64,000 nt of DNA, from positions 95,722,233-95,786,232 of the forward strand of contig OY804588.1 in the NCBI GenBank assembly GCA_963680875.1. The letters are read 5' to 3'. The position numbers and the translations under genes are program-made. This DNA is from Bathymodiolus brooksi. Its lineage: Eukaryota; Mollusca; Bivalvia; Mytilida; Modiolidae. Shown here in pieces: positions 15,293 to 29,774 of the stretch; positions within the stretch are counted from its first letter, which is position 1; the number at the start of each line of letters is the position of its first letter. The notes under the pieces are model-generated. The model made no database searches, was not told the origin of the DNA, and saw only the letters and a program-made list of their open reading frames with translations.

Positions 15293-18122
15293 TTAGACAT
15301 CTAAAGACATTTCATATTGGACATCTAAAGACATTTCATATTGGACATCTAAAGACATTTCAAATTGGACATCTAAAGACATTTCATATTGGACATCTAA
15401 ATACATTTCATATTGGACATCTAAAGACATTTCATATTGGACATCTAAAGACCTTTCATATTGGACATCTAAAGACATTTCATATTGGACATCTAAAGAC
15501 ATTTCATATTGGACATTTAAATACATTTCATATTGGATATCTAAATACATTTCATATTGGACATGTAAAGGCATTTCCTATTGGACATCTAAAGACATTT
15601 CATATTGGATATCTAAAGACATTTCATATTGGCCATCTAAAGACATTTCATATTGGACATCTAAAGACATTTCATATTAGACATCTAAAGACTTTCATAT
15701 TGGACATCTAAAGACATTTCATATTGGATATCAAAAGACATTTCATATTGGACATCTAAAGACATTTCATATTGGACATCTAAATACATTTTATATTGGA
15801 CGTCTAAAGACATTTCATATTGGACATCTAAAGACATTTCATATTGAACATCTAAAGACATTTCATATTGGACATCTAAATACATTTCATATTGGTTATC
15901 TAAAGACATTTCATATTGGAGATCTAAAGACATTTCATATTGGACATCTAAAGACATTTCATATTGGACATCTAAAGACATTTCATATTGGACATCTAAA
16001 GACATTTCATATTGGACATCTAAATACATTTTATATTGGACATCTAAAGACATTTCATATTGGACATCTAAAGACCTTTCATATTGGACATCTAAAGACA
16101 TTTCATATTGGACATCTAAATACATTTCATATTGGACATCTAAAAACATTTCATATTGGACATCTAAAGACATTTCATATTGGACATCTAAATACATTTC
16201 ATATTGGACATCTAAATACATTTCATATTGTACATCTAAATACATTTCACATTGAACATCAAAAGACATTTCCTATTGGACATCTAAATACATTTCATAT
16301 TGGACATCAAAAGAAATTTCATATTGGACATCTAAAGACATTTCATATTGGACATCTAAAGACATTTCATATTGGACATCTAAATACATTTCATATTGGA
16401 CATCTATATACATTTCATATTGGACATCTAAAGACATTTCATATTGGATATCTAAAGACATTTCATATTAGACATCTAAAGACATTTCATATTGGACATC
16501 TAAAGACATTTCAAATTGGACATCTAAAGACATTTCATATTGGACATCTAAATACATTTCATATTGGACATCTAAAGACATTTCATATTGGACATCTAAA
16601 GACCTTTCATATTGGACATCTAAAGACATTTCATATTGGACATCTAAAGACATTTCATATTGGACATTTAAATACATTTCATATTGGATATCTAAATACA
16701 TTTCATATTGGACATGTAAAGGCATTTCCTATTGGACATCTAAAGACATTTCATATTGGATATCTAAAGACATTTCATATTGGCCATCTAAAGACATTTC
16801 ATATTGGACATCTAAAGACATTTCATATTAGACATCTAAAGACTTTCATATTGGACATCTAAAGACATTTCATATTGGATATCAAAAGACATTTCATATT
16901 GGACATCTAAAGACATTTCATATTGGACATCTAAATACATTTTATATTGGACGTCTAAAGACATTTCATATTGGACATCTAAAGACATTTCATATTGAAC
17001 ATCTAAAGACATTTCATATTGGACATCTAAATACATTTCATATTGGTTATCTAAAGACATTTCATATTGGAGATCTAAAGACATTTCATATTGGACATCT
17101 AAAGACATTTCATATTGGACATCTAAAGACATTTCATATTGGACATCTAAATACATTTCATATTGGACATCAAAAGACATTTCATATTAGACATCTAAAG
17201 ACATTTCATATTGGACACCTAACGATATTTCATATTGGACATCTAAGGACATTTCATATTGGACATCTAAAGACATTTCATATTGGACATCTAAAGACAT
17301 TTCATATTGGACATGTAAAGACATTTCATATTGAACATCTAAAGACATTTCATATTGAACATCAAAATACATTTCATATTGGTCATCTAAAGACATTTCA
17401 TATTGGACATCAAAAGAAATTTCATATTGGACATCTAAAGACATTTCATATTGGACATCTAAAGACATTTCCTATTGGACATCAAAAGACTTTTCATATT
17501 GAACATCAAAAGACATTTCATATTGGACATCTAAATACATTTCATATTGGATATCTAAAGACATTTCATATTGGACATCTAAATACATTTCATATTGGAC
17601 ATCTAAATACATTTCATATTAGACATCTAAAGACATTTCATATTAGACATCTAAAGACATTTCATATTGGACATCTAAAGACATTTCATATTGGACATCT
17701 AAAGACATTTCATATTGGACATCTAAAGACATTTCATATTGGACATCTAAAGACATTTCATATTGGACATCTAAATACATTTCATATTGGACATCTAAAA
17801 ACATTTCATATTGGACATCTAAAGACATTTCATATTGGACATCTAAATACATTTCATATTGGACATCTAAATACATTTCATATTGTACATCTAAATACAT
17901 TTCACATTGAACATCAAAAGACATTTCCTATTGGACATCTAAATACATTTCATATTGGACATCAAAAGAAATTTCATATTGGACATCTAAAGACATTTCA
18001 TATTGGACATCTAAAGACATTTCATATTGGACATCTAAATACATTTCATATTGGACATCTATATACATTTCATATTGGACATCTAAAGACATTTCATATT
18101 GGATATCTAAAGACATTTCATA
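15293..18122. repeat. 2.83-kb unit, copy 1
   Basis: The unit recurs 2,830 bases downstream (118 monomers minus two bases, reflecting the 23-bp monomers at 15,692 and 16,843). It contains two similar sub-blocks, each with CATGTAAAGGC (15,563; 16,713) followed about 130 bases later by a 23-bp monomer. The interval from 16,468 to 16,725 lacks one monomer relative to 19,298-19,579. The CACCTAACG monomer is at 17,216. Confidence 0.75.
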
Positions 18123-20352
18123 TTAGACATCTAAAGACATTTCATATTGGACATCTAAAGACATTTCATATTGGACATCTAAAGACATTTCAAATTGGAC
18201 ATCTAAAGACATTTCATATTGGACATCTAAATACATTTCATATTGGACATCTAAAGACATTTCATATTGGACATCTAAAGACCTTTCATATTGGACATCT
18301 AAAGACATTTCATATTGGACATCTAAAGACATTTCATATTGGACATTTAAATACATTTCATATTGGATATCTAAATACATTTCATATTGGACATGTAAAG
18401 GCATTTCCTATTGGACATCTAAAGACATTTCATATTGGATATCTAAAGACATTTCATATTGGCCATCTAAAGACATTTCATATTGGACATCTAAAGACAT
18501 TTCATATTAGACATCTAAAGACTTTCATATTGGACATCTAAAGACATTTCATATTGGATATCAAAAGACATTTCATATTGGACATCTAAAGACATTTCAT
18601 ATTGGACATCTAAATACATTTTATATTGGACGTCTAAAGACATTTCATATTGGACATCTAAAGACATTTCATATTGAACATCTAAAGACATTTCATATTG
18701 GACATCTAAATACATTTCATATTGGTTATCTAAAGACATTTCATATTGGAGATCTAAAGACATTTCATATTGGACATCTAAAGACATTTCATATTGGACA
18801 TCTAAAGACATTTCATATTGGACATCTAAAGACATTTCATATTGGACATCTAAATACATTTTATATTGGACATCTAAAGACATTTCATATTGGACATCTA
18901 AAGACCTTTCATATTGGACATCTAAAGACATTTCATATTGGACATCTAAATACATTTCATATTGGACATCTAAAAACATTTCATATTGGACATCTAAAGA
19001 CATTTCATATTGGACATCTAAATACATTTCATATTGGACATCTAAATACATTTCATATTGTACATCTAAATACATTTCACATTGAACATCAAAAGACATT
19101 TCCTATTGGACATCTAAATACATTTCATATTGGACATCAAAAGAAATTTCATATTGGACATCTAAAGACATTTCATATTGGACATCTAAAGACATTTCAT
19201 ATTGGACATCTAAATACATTTCATATTGGACATCTATATACATTTCATATTGGACATCTAAAGACATTTCATATTGGATATCTAAAGACATTTCATATTA
19301 GACATCTAAAGACATTTCATATTGGACATCTAAAGACATTTCATATTGGACATCTAAAGACATTTCAAATTGGACATCTAAAGACATTTCATATTGGACA
19401 TCTAAATACATTTCATATTGGACATCTAAAGACATTTCATATTGGACATCTAAAGACCTTTCATATTGGACATCTAAAGACATTTCATATTGGACATCTA
19501 AAGACATTTCATATTGGACATTTAAATACATTTCATATTGGATATCTAAATACATTTCATATTGGACATGTAAAGGCATTTCCTATTGGACATCTAAAGA
19601 CATTTCATATTGGATATCTAAAGACATTTCATATTGGCCATCTAAAGACATTTCATATTGGACATCTAAAGACATTTCATATTAGACATCTAAAGACTTT
19701 CATATTGGACATCTAAAGACATTTCATATTGGATATCAAAAGACATTTCATATTGGACATCTAAAGACATTTCATATTGGACATCTAAATACATTTTATA
19801 TTGGACGTCTAAAGACATTTCATATTGGACATCTAAAGACATTTCATATTGAACATCTAAAGACATTTCATATTGGACATCTAAATACATTTCATATTGG
19901 TTATCTAAAGACATTTCATATTGGAGATCTAAAGACATTTCATATTGGACATCTAAAGACATTTCATATTGGACATCTAAAGACATTTCATATTGGACAT
20001 CTAAAGACATTTCATATTGGACATCAAAAGACATTTTATATTGGACATCTACAGACATTTCATATTGGACATCTAAAGACATTTCATATTGAACATCTAA
20101 ATACATTTCATATTGGTCATCTAAAAACATTTCATATTGGACATCTAAAGACATTTCATATTGGACATCTAAAGACATTTCATATTGGACATCTAAAGAC
20201 ATTTCATATTGGACATCAAAAGACATTTCATATTGGACATCTAAAGACATTTCATATTGGACATCTAAAGACATTTCCTATTGGACATCTAAATACATTT
20301 CATATTGGACATCTAAATACATTTCATATTGGACATCAAAAGACATTTCATA
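18123..20352. repeat. 2.83-kb unit, copy 2 (diverging at its end)
   Basis: It matches the preceding unit through about 19,690 and then changes to a block with GGTTAT, GGAGAT, CTACAG and GGTCAT monomers like that of 2,850-3,384. It carries CATGTAAAGGC at 18,394 and 19,568 and 23-bp monomers at 18,522 and 19,697. Confidence 0.72.
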
Positions 20353-21650
20353 TTAGACATCTAAAGACATTTCATATTGGACACCTAACGATATTTCATA
20401 TTGGACATCTAAGGACATTTCATATTGGACATCTAAAGACATTTCATATTGGACATCTAAAGACATTTCATATTGGACATGTAAAGACATTTCATATTGA
20501 ACATCTAAAGACATTTCATATTGAACATCAAAATACATTTCATATTGGTCATCTAAAGACATTTCATATTGGACATCAAAAGAAATTGCATATTGGACAT
20601 CTAAAGACATTTCATATTGGACATCTAAAGACATTTCCTATTGGACATCAAAAGACTTTTCATATTGAACATCAAAAGACATTTCATATTGGACATCTAA
20701 ATACATTTCATATTGGATATCTAAAGACATTTCATATTGGACATCTAAATACATTTCATATTGGACATCTAAATACATTTCATATTAGACATCTAAAGAC
20801 ATTTCATATTAGACATCTAAAGACATTTCATATTGGACATCTAAAGACATTTCATATTGGACATCTAAAGACATTTCATATTGGACATCTAAATACATTT
20901 TATATTGGACATCAAAAGACATTTCATATTGGACATCTAAAGACCTTTCATATTGGACATCTAAAGACATTTCATATTGGACATCTAAATACATTTCATA
21001 TTGGACATCTAAAAACATTTCATATTGGACATCTAAAGACATTTCATATTGGACATCTAAATACATTTCATATTGGACATCTAAATACATTTCATATTGT
21101 ACATCTAAATACATTTCACATTGAACATCAAAAGACATTTCCTATTGGACATCTAAATACATTTCATATTGGACATCAAAAGAAATTTCATATTGGACAT
21201 CTAAAGACATTTCATATTGGACATCTAAAGACATTTCATATTGGACATCTAAATACATTTCATATTGGACATCTATATACATTTCATATTGGACATCTAA
21301 AGACATTTCATATTGGATATCTAAAGACATTTCATATTGGACATCTAAATACATTTCATATTGGACATCTAAATACATTTCATATTGGACATCAAAAGAC
21401 ATTTCATATTAGACATCTAAAGACATTTCATATTGGACACCTAACGATATTTCATATTGGACATCTAAGGACATTTCATATTGGACATCTAAAGACATTT
21501 CATATTGGACATCTAAAGACATTTCATATTGGACATGTAAAGACATTTCATATTGAACATCTAAAGACATTTCATATTGAACATCAAAATACATTTCATA
21601 TTGGTCATCTAAAGACATTTCATATTGGACATCAAAAGAAATTTCATATT
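19580..21650. repeat. 3,599-bp-spaced unit, copy 1
   Basis: The variant order recurs at +3,599 (150 monomers minus one base): 23-bp monomer 19,697 to 23,296, CACCTAACG 20,382 to 23,981, TTGCAT 20,586 to 24,185. This is the first place in the window where CAAAAGAAATTTC carries T to G, giving AAATTGCAT. Confidence 0.75.
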
Positions 21651-23179
21651 GGACATCTAAATACATTTCATATTGGACATCTAAAGACATTTCATATTGG
21701 ACATCTAAATACATTTCATATTGGACATCTAAATACATTTCATATTAGACATCAAAAGACATTTCATATTAGACATCTAAAGACATTTCATATTGGACAT
21801 CTAAAGACATTTCATATTGGACATCTAAAGACATTTCATATTGGACATCTAAATACATTTTATATTGGACATCTAAAGACATTTCATATTGGACATCTAA
21901 AGACCTTTCATATTGGACATCTAAAGACATTTCATATTGGACATCTAAATACATTTCATATTGGACATCTAAAAACATTTCATATTGGACATCTAAAGAC
22001 ATTTCATATTGGACATCTAAATACATTTCAATTTGGACATCTAAATACATTTCATATTGGACATCTAAATACATTTCATATTGAACATCAAAAGACATTT
22101 CCTATTGGACATCTAAATACATTTCATATTGGACATCAAAAGACATTTCATATTGGACATCTAAAGACATTTCATATTGGACATCTAAAGACATTTCATT
22201 TTGGACATCAAAAGACATTTCATATTGGACATCAAAAGACATTTCATATTGGACATCAAAAGACTTTTCATATTGGACATCTAAATACATTTCATATTGG
22301 ACAACTAAATACATTTCATATTGGACATCTAAAGACATTTCATATTAGACATCTAAAGACCTTTCATATTGGACATCTAAATACATTTCATATTGGACAT
22401 CTAAATACATTTCATATTAGACATCTAAAGACATTTCATATTAGACATCTAAATACATTTCATATTGGACATCTAAAGACATTTCAAATTGGACATCTAA
22501 AGACATTTCATATTGGACATCTAAATACATTTCATATTGGACATCTAAAGACATTTCATATTGGACATCTAAAGACCTTTCATATTGGACATCTAAAGAC
22601 ATTTCATATTGGACATCTAAAGACATTTCATATTGGACATCTAAAGACATTTCATATTGGATATCTAAAGACATTTCATATTGGCCATCTAAAGACATTT
22701 CATATTGGACATCTAAAGACATTTCATATTAGACATCTAAAGACATTTCATATTGGACATCTAAAGACATTTCATATTGGATATCAAAAGACATTTCATA
22801 TTGGACATCTAAAGACATTTCATATTGGACATCTAAATACATTTTATATTGGACGTCTAAAGACATTTCATATTGGACATCTAAAGACATTTCATATTGA
22901 ACATCTAAAGACATTTCATATTGGACATCTAAATACATTTCATATTGGTTATCTAAAGACATTTCATATTGGAGATCTAAAGACATTTCATATTGGACAT
23001 CTAAAGACATTTCATATTGAACATCTAAAGACATTTCATATTGGACATCTAAATACATTTCATATTGGTTATCTAAAGACATTTCATATTGGATATCTAA
23101 AGACATTTCATATTAGACATCTAAAGACATTTCATATTGGACATCTAAAGACATTTCATATTGGACATCTAAAGACATT
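21651..23179. repeat. Linker block with a 120-bp local duplication
   Basis: No gene. It contains a TTCAATTTGG and GGACAACTAAAT block like 1,855-2,424, then an exact-looking five-monomer (120-base) duplication. The GGTTATCTAAAG monomer occurs near 22,947 and again near 23,067 with the same flanking GAACAT and AAATAC monomers. The same kind of 120-base duplication recurs near 28,897 and 29,017. Confidence 0.7.
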
Positions 23180-25250
23180 TCATATTAGACATCAAAAGAC
23201 ATTTCATATTAGACATCTAAAGACATTTCATATTGGCCATCTAAAGACATTTCATATTGGACATCTAAAGACATTTCATATTAGACATCTAAAGACTTTC
23301 ATATTGGACATCTAAAGACATTTCATATTGGATATCAAAAGACATTTCATATTGGACATCTAAAGACATTTCATATTGGACATCTAAATACATTTTATAT
23401 TGGACGTCTAAAGACATTTCATATTGGACATCTAAAGACATTTCATATTGAACATCTAAAGACATTTCATATTGGACATCTAAATACATTTCATATTAGT
23501 TATCTAAAGACATTTCATATTGGAGATCTAAAGACATTTCATATTGGACATCTAAAGACATTTCATATTGGACATCTAAAGACATTTCATATTGGACATC
23601 TAAAGACATTTCATATTGGACATCAAAAGACATTTTATATTGGACATCTACAGACATTTCATATTGGACATCTAAAGACATTTCATATTGAACATCTAAA
23701 TACATTTCATATTGGTCATCTAAAAACATTTCATATTGGACATCTAAAGACATTTCATATTGGACATCTAAAGACATTTCATATTGGACATCTAAAGACA
23801 TTTCATATTGGACATCAAAAGACATTTCATATTGGACATCTAAAGACATTTCATATTGGACATCTAAAGACATTTCCTATTGGACATCTAAATACATTTC
23901 ATATTGGACATCTAAATACATTTCATATTGGACATCAAAAGACATTTCATATTAGACATCTAAAGACATTTCATATTGGACACCTAACGATATTTCATAT
24001 TGGACATCTAAGGACATTTCATATTGGACATCTAAAGACATTTCATATTGGACATCTAAAGACATTTCATATTGGACATGTAAAGACATTTCATATTGAA
24101 CATCTAAAGACATTTCATATTGAACATCAAAATACATTTCATATTGGTCATCTAAAGACATTTCATATTGGACATCAAAAGAAATTGCATATTGGACATC
24201 TAAAGACATTTCATATTGGACATCTAAAGACATTTCCTATTGGACATCAAAAGACTTTTCATATTGAACATCAAAAGACATTTCATATTGGACATCTAAA
24301 TACATTTCATATTGGATATCTAAAGACATTTCATATTGGACATCTAAATACATTTCATATTGGACATCTAAATACATTTCATATTAGACATCTAAAGACA
24401 TTTCATATTAGACATCTAAAGACATTTCATATTGGACATCTAAAGACATTTCATATTGGACATCTAAAGACATTTCATATTGGACATCTAAATACATTTT
24501 ATATTGGACATCAAAAGACATTTCATATTGGACATCTAAAGACCTTTCATATTGGACATCTAAAGACATTTCATATTGGACATCTAAATACATTTCATAT
24601 TGGACATCTAAAAACATTTCATATTGGACATCTAAAGACATTTCATATTGGACATCTAAATACATTTCATATTGGACATCTAAATACATTTCATATTGTA
24701 CATCTAAATACATTTCACATTGAACATCAAAAGACATTTCCTATTGGACATCTAAATACATTTCATATTGGACATCAAAAGAAATTTCATATTGGACATC
24801 TAAAGACATTTCATATTGGACATCTAAAGACATTTCATATTGGACATCTAAATACATTTCATATTGGACATCTATATACATTTCATATTGGACATCTAAA
24901 GACATTTCATATTGGATATCTAAAGACATTTCATATTGGACATCTAAATACATTTCATATTGGACATCTAAATACATTTCATATTGGACATCAAAAGACA
25001 TTTCATATTAGACATCTAAAGACATTTCATATTGGACACCTAACGATATTTCATATTGGACATCTAAGGACATTTCATATTGGACATCTAAAGACATTTC
25101 ATATTGGACATCTAAAGACATTTCATATTGGACATGTAAAGACATTTCATATTGAACATCTAAAGACATTTCATATTGAACATCAAAATACATTTCATAT
25201 TGGTCATCTAAAGACATTTCATATTGGACATCAAAAGAAATTTCATATTG
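23180..25250. repeat. 3,599-bp-spaced unit, copy 2
   Basis: Copy of 19,580-21,650. A private difference is TTAGTTATC near 23,491 where the other copy has TTGGTTATC. The CACCTAACG monomer occurs twice, at 23,981 and 25,037, with the same 1,056-base interval as in copy 1 (20,382 and 21,438). Confidence 0.75.
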
Positions 25251-28200
25251 GACATCTAAAGACATTTCATATTGGACATCTAAAGACATTTCCTATTGGA
25301 CATCAAAAGACTTTTCATATTGAACATCAAAAGACATTTCATATTGGACATCTAAATACATTTCATATTGGACATCTAAAGACATTTCATATTGGACATC
25401 TAAATACATTTCATATTGGACATCTAAATACATTTCATATTAGACATCAAAAGACATTTCATATTAGACATCTAAAGACATTTCATATTGGACATCTAAA
25501 GACATTTCATATTGGACATCTAAAGACATTTCATATTGGACATCTAAATACATTTTATATTGGACATCTAAAGACATTTCATATTGGACATCTAAAGACC
25601 TTTCATATTGGACATCTAAAGACATTTCATATTGGACATCTAAATACATTTCATATTGGACATCTAAAGACATTTCATATTGGACATCTAAATACATTTC
25701 ATATTGGACATCTAAAAACATTTCATATTGGACATCTAAAGACATTTCATATTGGACATCTAAATACATTTCATATTGGACATCTAAATACATTTCATAT
25801 TGTACATCTAAATACATTTCACATTGAACATCAAAAGACATTTCCTATTGGACATCTAAATACATTTCATATTGGACATCAAAAGAAATTTCATATTGGA
25901 CATCTAAAGACATTTCATATTGGACATCTAAAGACATTTCATATTGGACATCTAAATACATTTCATATTGGACATCTATATACATTTCATATTGGACATC
26001 TAAAGACATTTCATATTGGATATCTAAAGACATTTCATATTAGACATCTAAAGACATTTCATATTGGACATCTAAAGACATTTCATATTGGACATCTAAA
26101 GACATTTCAAATTGGACATCTAAAGACATTTCATATTGGACATCTAAATACATTTCATATTGGACATCTAAAGACATTTCATATTGGACATCTAAAGACC
26201 TTTCATATTGGACATCTAAAGACATTTCATATTGGACATCTAAAGACATTTCATATTGGACATTTAAATACATTTCATATTGGATATCTAAATACATTTC
26301 ATATTGGACATGTAAAGGCATTTCCTATTGGACATCTAAAGACATTTCATATTGGATATCTAAAGACATTTCATATTGGCCATCTAAAGACATTTCATAT
26401 TGGACATCTAAAGACATTTCATATTAGACATCTAAAGACTTTCATATTGGACATCTAAAGACATTTCATATTGGATATCAAAAGACATTTCATATTGGAC
26501 ATCTAAAGACATTTCATATTGGACATCTAAATACATTTTATATTGGACGTCTAAAGACATTTCATATTGGACATCTAAAGACATTTCATATTGAACATCT
26601 AAAGACATTTCATATTGGACATCTAAATACATTTCATATTGGTTATCTAAAGACATTTCATATTGGAGATCTAAAGACATTTCATATTGGACATCTAAAG
26701 ACATTTCATATTGGACATCTAAAGACATTTCATATTGGACATCTAAAGACATTTCATATTGGACATCAAAAGAAATTTTATATTGGACATCTACAGACAT
26801 TTCATATTGGACATCTAAAGACATTTCATATTGAACATCTAAATACATTTCATATTGGTCATCTAAAAACATTTCATATTGGACATCTAAAGACATTTCA
26901 TATTGGACATCTAAAGACATTTCATATTGGACATCTAAAGACATTTCATATTGGACATCAAAAGACATTTCATATTGGACATCTAAAGACATTTCATATT
27001 GGACATCTAAAGACATTTCCTATTGGACATCTAAATACATTTCATATTGGACATCTAAATACATTTCATATTGGACATCTATATACATTTCATATTGGAC
27101 ATCTAAAGACATTTCATATTGGATATCTAAAGACATTTCATATTGGACATCTAAATACATTTCATATTGGACATCTAAATACATTTCATATTGGACATCA
27201 AAAGACATTTCATATTAGACATCTAAAGACATTTCATATTGGACACCTAACGATATTTCATATTGGACATCTAAGGACATTTCATATTGGACATCTAAAG
27301 ACATTTCATATTGGACATCTAAAGACATTTCATATTGGACATGTAAAGACATTTCATATTGAACATCTAAAGACATTTCATATTGAACATCAAAATACAT
27401 TTCATATTGGTCATCTAAAGACATTTCATATTGGACATCAAAAGAAATTTCATATTGGACATCTAAAGACATTTCATATTGGACATCTAAAGACATTTCC
27501 TATTGGACATCAAAAGACTTTTCATATTGAACATCAAAAGACATTTCATATTGGACATCTAAATACATTTCATATTGGACATCTAAAGACATTTCATATT
27601 GGACATCTAAATACATTTCATATTGGACATCTAAATACATTTCATATTAGACATCAAAAGACATTTCATATTAGACATCTAAAGACATTTCATATTGGAC
27701 ATCTAAAGACATTTCATATTGGACATCTAAAGACATTTCATATTGGACATCTAAATACATTTTATATTGGACATCTAAAGACATTTCATATTGGACATCT
27801 AAAGACCTTTCATATTGGACATCTAAAGACATTTCATATTGGACATCTAAATACATTTCATATTGGACATCTAAAAACATTTCATATTGGACATCTAAAG
27901 ACATTTCATATTGGACATCTAAATACATTTCAATTTGGACATCTAAATACATTTCATATTGGACATCTAAATACATTTCATATTGAACATCAAAAGACAT
28001 TTCCTATTGGACATCTAAAGACATTTCATTTTGGACATCAAAAGACATTTCATATTGGACATCAAAAGACATTTCATATTGGACATCAAAAGACTTTTCA
28101 TATTGGACATCTAAATACATTTCATATTGGACAACTAAATACATTTCATATTGGACATCTAAAGACATTTCATATTAGACATCTAAAGACCTTTCATATT

Positions 28201-29774
28201 GGACATCTAAATACATTTCATATTGGACATCTAAATACATTTCATATTAGACATCTAAAGACATTTCATATTAGACATCTAAATACATTTCATATTGGAC
28301 ATCTAAAGACATTTCAAATTGGACATCTAAAGACCTTTCATATTGGACATCTAAATACATTTCATATTGGACATCTAAATACATTTCATATTAGACATCT
28401 AAAGACATTTCATATTAGACATCTAAATACATTTCATATTGGACATCTAAAGACATTTCAAATTGGACATCTAAAGACATTTCATATTGGACATCTAAAT
28501 ACATTTCATATTGGACATCTAAAGACATTTCATATTGGACATCTAAAGACCTTTCATATTGGACATCTAAAGACATTTCATATTGGACATCTAAAGATAT
28601 TTCATATTGGACATCTAAAGACATTTCATATTGGATATCTAAAGACATTTCATATTGGCCATCTAAAGACATTTCATATTGGACATCTAAAGACATTTCA
28701 TATTAGACATCTAAAGACATTTCATATTGGACATCTAAAGACATTTCATATTGGACATCTAAAGACATTTCATATTGGACATCTAAAGACATTTCATATT
28801 AGACATCTAAAGACATTTCATATTGGACATCTAAAGACATTTCATATTGAACATCTAAAGACATTTCATATTGGACATCTAAATACATTTCATATTGGTT
28901 ATCTAAAGACATTTCATATTGGAGATCTAAAGACATTTCATATTGGACATCTAAAGACATTTCATATTGAACATCTAAAGACATTTCATATTGGACATCT
29001 AAATACATTTCATATTGGTTATCTAAAGACATTTCATATTGGAGATCTAAAGACATTTCATATTGGACATCTAAAGACATTTCATATTGGACATCTAAAG
29101 ACATTTCATATTGGATATCTAAAGACATTTCATATTAGACATCTAAAGACATTTCATATTGGACATCTAAAGACATTTCATATTGGACATCTAAAGACAT
29201 TTCATATTAGACATCAAAAGACATTTCATATTAGACATCTAAAGACATTTCATATTGGCCATCTAAAGACATTTCATATTGGACATCTAAAGACATTTCA
29301 TATTAGACATCTAAAGACTTTCATATTGGACATCTAAAGACATTTCATATTGGATATCAAAAGACATTTCATATTGGACATCTAAAGACATTTCATATTG
29401 GACATCTAAATACATTTTATATTGGACGTCTAAAGACATTTCATATTGGACATCTAAAGACATTTCATATTGAACATCTAAAGACATTTCATATTGGACA
29501 TCTAAATACATTTCATATTGGTTATCTAAAGACATTTCATATTGGAGATCTAAAGACATTTCATATTGGACATCTAAAGACATTTCATATTGGACATCTA
29601 AAGACATTTCATATTGGACATCTAAAGACATTTCATATTGGACATCAAAAGACATTTTATATTGGACATCTACAGACATTTCATATTGGACATCTAAAGA
29701 CATTTCATATTGAACATCTAAATACATTTCATATTGGTCATCTAAAAACATTTCATATTGGACATCTAAAGACA
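25251..29774. repeat. Mosaic higher-order block
   Basis: No gene. It is made of blocks known from elsewhere. CATGTAAAGGC at 26,309 with its 23-bp monomer at 26,439 is followed by the GGTTAT/GGAGAT/CTACAG block, then CACCTAACG at 27,244. Next come a shortened TTCAATTTGG block near 27,930, a partial repeat of TTAGACATCTAAATAC blocks near 28,270-28,430, and a 120-base (five-monomer) duplication with GGTTAT near 28,897 and 29,017. The 23-bp monomer at 29,318 is in the second context type, without CATGTAAAGGC upstream. Confidence 0.65.
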
